Part shown: positions 51,397-52,600 of the stretch, piece after piece
Position numbering within the stretch: position 1 is the stretch's first letter
Layout of the letters: every line of letters starts with the position of its first letter
Source: an uncultured Prevotellaceae bacterium
GTDB taxonomy: Bacteria; Bacteroidota; Bacteroidia; Bacteroidales; Bacteroidaceae
DNA length: 52,600 nt
Assembly (NCBI GenBank): GCA_902770195.1
Contig: CACXSA010000024.1
Coordinates: 1-52,600 of the forward strand
Direction of reading: 5' to 3'
Translations under genes and position numbers: made by a program
Notes under the pieces: generated by a model
What the model was told of the DNA's origin: nothing
The model's input: only the letters and a program-made list of their open reading frames with translations
Databases searched by the model: none

Positions 51397-52317
51397 ATGG
51401 AGCTTTTAAATTTTGTAGTAGCCGAAAAGGCCACAATGGATCATTTTAGTATTGACAGGATAATGAATGCCATCGTCAAGTCATTCACGACTGTAAACGA
51501 ACCTACAGGTATTGGGGGTGTCACAGAAAGAGTTCTTGGCAAACTAACGATGACCCAATACACATTCGAGGACTTGGGTGGTAAAATGAAAGCACAAGTT
51601 CGTGACGGACAAAGACATGGCATGTTCGAAGTAATGGATTTGGAAGATGACGCATGGACAGAGTTCTTGGATTTCCGCCAACCTTACTGCGGGCGTATAT
51701 CGTGGGAGCAGAGTGCTGCGCTGTATTGGTCACAGAAGATTCCCGATTGCTGGCTGGTGAGTGAATCGGAACAAGTGTTGGATTTTGCCCAAGGGCTGGG
51801 TGTCCAAATTATGACCATTGAAGAGATGCAAGAGGCGTTCTTTGCCGATGAGGTGTTCGAGACTGCTCCGCTGAGTCTGGCACCTCCTATTGTGGCAGGA
51901 CCATTCGACCCTCGCGTTGATGCTGACAAGGTTGAGGCTGCTTTTAGTGATAGACTGGACGGAGATTTGGCTGTACTTAAACAGAAATCATATTGGGTCG
52001 TTGTCTGTGTGCTCTTCGAGTGGTTCGGCTGGCTCAAACTTCGCAAGCGTGCTGACTTCTGCCGTTGGGTGAACGCCCATTTCCATTTCGACAAGCCTAT
52101 AGATGCCGAGATAGACTTGAAATCTGCCATTAATAAAATAAAAGTAAAGGAACGCAACCTTGAACTTTGGCCAGACAACCAATATAGAGACCTCGCCTTC
52201 ATGATCAAAGAATTGTTTTTTGGCGAACGTCAGGGACTACAAAATGGCTTTTATGTTTATGCCAACGAACCTAATTATTTAAAGCAAGGAAAGACTTGGA
52301 CACGTAAAGACTGGTAG
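51397..52317 (+). CDS. unknown protein paired with the ImmA/IrrE gene, PIN-like middle segment
   Basis: A 306-residue protein. The segment at about 85-155 (GRISWEQSAALYWSQK, LVSESEQVLDFAQGLGVQIMTIEEM) resembles the second half of a PIN-like fold, and the C-terminal half (KSYWVVVCVLFEWFGWLKL..., DAEIDLKSAINKIK) is unrecognised. ATG 51397 is used, since the frame upstream overlaps the ImmA/IrrE gene. Toxin or effector of a toxin-antitoxin-like pair is inferred from the order HTH-ImmA then partner, known from RosmerTA-type modules. Confidence 0.6.
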   Translation: MELLNFVVAEKATMDHFSIDRIMNAIVKSFTTVNEPTGIGGVTERVLGKLTMTQYTFEDLGGKMKAQVRDGQRHGMFEVMDLEDDAWTEFLDFRQPYCGRISWEQSAALYWSQKIPDCWLVSESEQVLDFAQGLGVQIMTIEEMQEAFFADEVFETAPLSLAPPIVAGPFDPRVDADKVEAAFSDRLDGDLAVLKQKSYWVVVCVLFEWFGWLKLRKRADFCRWVNAHFHFDKPIDAEIDLKSAINKIKVKERNLELWPDNQYRDLAFMIKELFFGERQGLQNGFYVYANEPNYLKQGKTWTRKDW

Positions 52318-52360
52318 GTTCGTTATACCTTCCGATATACTTTCCAAACATTGGAATATA

Positions 52361-52394
52361 CCCGATATACCTTAGTGTGTATCGGGTTATTTTT
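52361..52394 (+). terminator. intrinsic terminator after the ImmA/IrrE pair
   Basis: CCCGATATAC (52361-52370) pairs with GTGTATCGGG (52377-52386), followed by TTATTTTTTT. A neighbouring copy of CGATATAC lies at 52333-52340. Confidence 0.8.
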
Positions 52395-52420
52395 TTCTCT
52401 TTATGCTAAGAAAAACGCGC

Positions 52421-52428
52421 TAATTTTG
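52421..52428 (+). promoter_or_regulatory. -7 box (TAATTTTG) for the last gene
   Basis: TAATTTTGCATCGTG; the 11 bases TTTGCATCGTG are identical to those at the promoter at 1119. Confidence 0.6.
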
Positions 52429-52430
52429 CA

Positions 52431-52483
52431 TCGTGAACAAGAAACCACGGGCTCTATAAACCCCGACTGGATGAGTTTCACGA
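52431..52483 (+). promoter_or_regulatory. hairpin leader of the last gene
   Basis: TCGTGAA (52431-52437) pairs with TTCACGA (52477-52483), CCA (52445-52447) with TGG (52468-52470), and CGGG (52448-52451) with CCCG (52462-52465), a stepped stem closing CTCTATAAAC. It begins at the transcript start and precedes the coding start by 36 bases. It shares GGCTCTA with the leader at 1160. Confidence 0.5.
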
Positions 52484-52519
52484 AGTAAAATTAGTATTAA
52501 CAAAAAAAGGAAAGTAAAG

Positions 52520-52600
52520 ATGAAAGATTCAGTTTTCCAAAAGCGCTTCCAGCGCAAACAGCAGAACCGTCAGGTTCATGGTCAACAACTCACAGTGTTC
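52520..52600 (+). CDS. hypothetical protein, 3'-truncated by the window
   Basis: 27 residues are visible, MKDSVFQKRFQRKQQNRQVH and then GQQLTVF, strongly basic and glutamine-rich, with no recognised domain. The start follows the A-rich sequence GGAAAGTAAAG and a hairpin leader. It continues beyond the window. Confidence 0.5.
   Translation, partial: MKDSVFQKRFQRKQQNRQVHGQQLTVF

Overview
The window reads as chromosome of a gut or oral member of the Bacteroidales, most likely Prevotellaceae (Prevotella/Segatella-like). This rests on many TAnnTTTG -7 promoter boxes, A-rich ribosome-entry regions without clear Shine-Dalgarno sites, lipoproteins with short lipoboxes, and typical families such as DUF3316, an HU-like protein paired with a 'smalltalk' peptide, and single-chain glycyl-tRNA synthetase. 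The species cannot be fixed from the sequence alone.

Layout. (1) 1-5750 is an accessory island: the 3' part of a frameshifted MobV relaxase, an AT-rich T5orf172-domain gene preceded by a strikingly structured, pseudoknotted leader, a DUF2971 gene, and a GNAT acetyltransferase with a small upstream partner that resembles a toxin-antitoxin module. Then come REP-like GGGACGGGT motifs and an 11-bp tandem repeat. The island abuts the 3' end of a tandem tRNA-Leu/tRNA-Val pair, a classic integration position. (2) 5970-10559 is a minus-strand, translationally overlapping operon: parC (topoisomerase IV A), a DUF3316 protein and an S41 peptidase lipoprotein. (3) 10742-26472 is a long plus-strand run. 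A frameshifted YtcJ-type amidohydrolase comes first. A nine-gene cassette follows under one promoter: two paralogous type-B carboxylesterases, an intact amidohydrolase, an HSL-type alpha/beta hydrolase, a CPA2 antiporter, a complete RND tripartite efflux pump and a secreted cupin. The gene set suggests hydrolysis of an ester or amide xenobiotic coupled to export. (4) 27416-32513 holds glyS, an FKBP lipoprotein, an EamA transporter (apparently leaderless) and an AAA ATPase/DUF4435 pair that resembles the PARIS defence pair. (5) 32562-37236 is a minus-strand operon dxs-trkA-trkH. Divergent from it, 37392-43632 encodes a self-contained glycine cleavage system: lipoate ligase, gcvT, gcvH, gcvPA, gcvPB and a compact lipoamide dehydrogenase. 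The start region of gcvPB is damaged. (6) 43675-46390 has two TlpA thioredoxins, an L-rhamnose mutarotase homologue, a smalltalk peptide and an HU-like protein. (7) 47089-52600 is a second accessory block: a type II restriction-modification system with a controller protein, an HTH-ImmA/IrrE gene with an unknown partner, and a truncated final gene whose leader starts with the same 11-mer as the leader at 1123.

Degenerate heptamer-period repeats occur at several gene starts or intergenic junctions and are not explained by the genes. No rRNA, CRISPR array or complete insertion sequence was seen.
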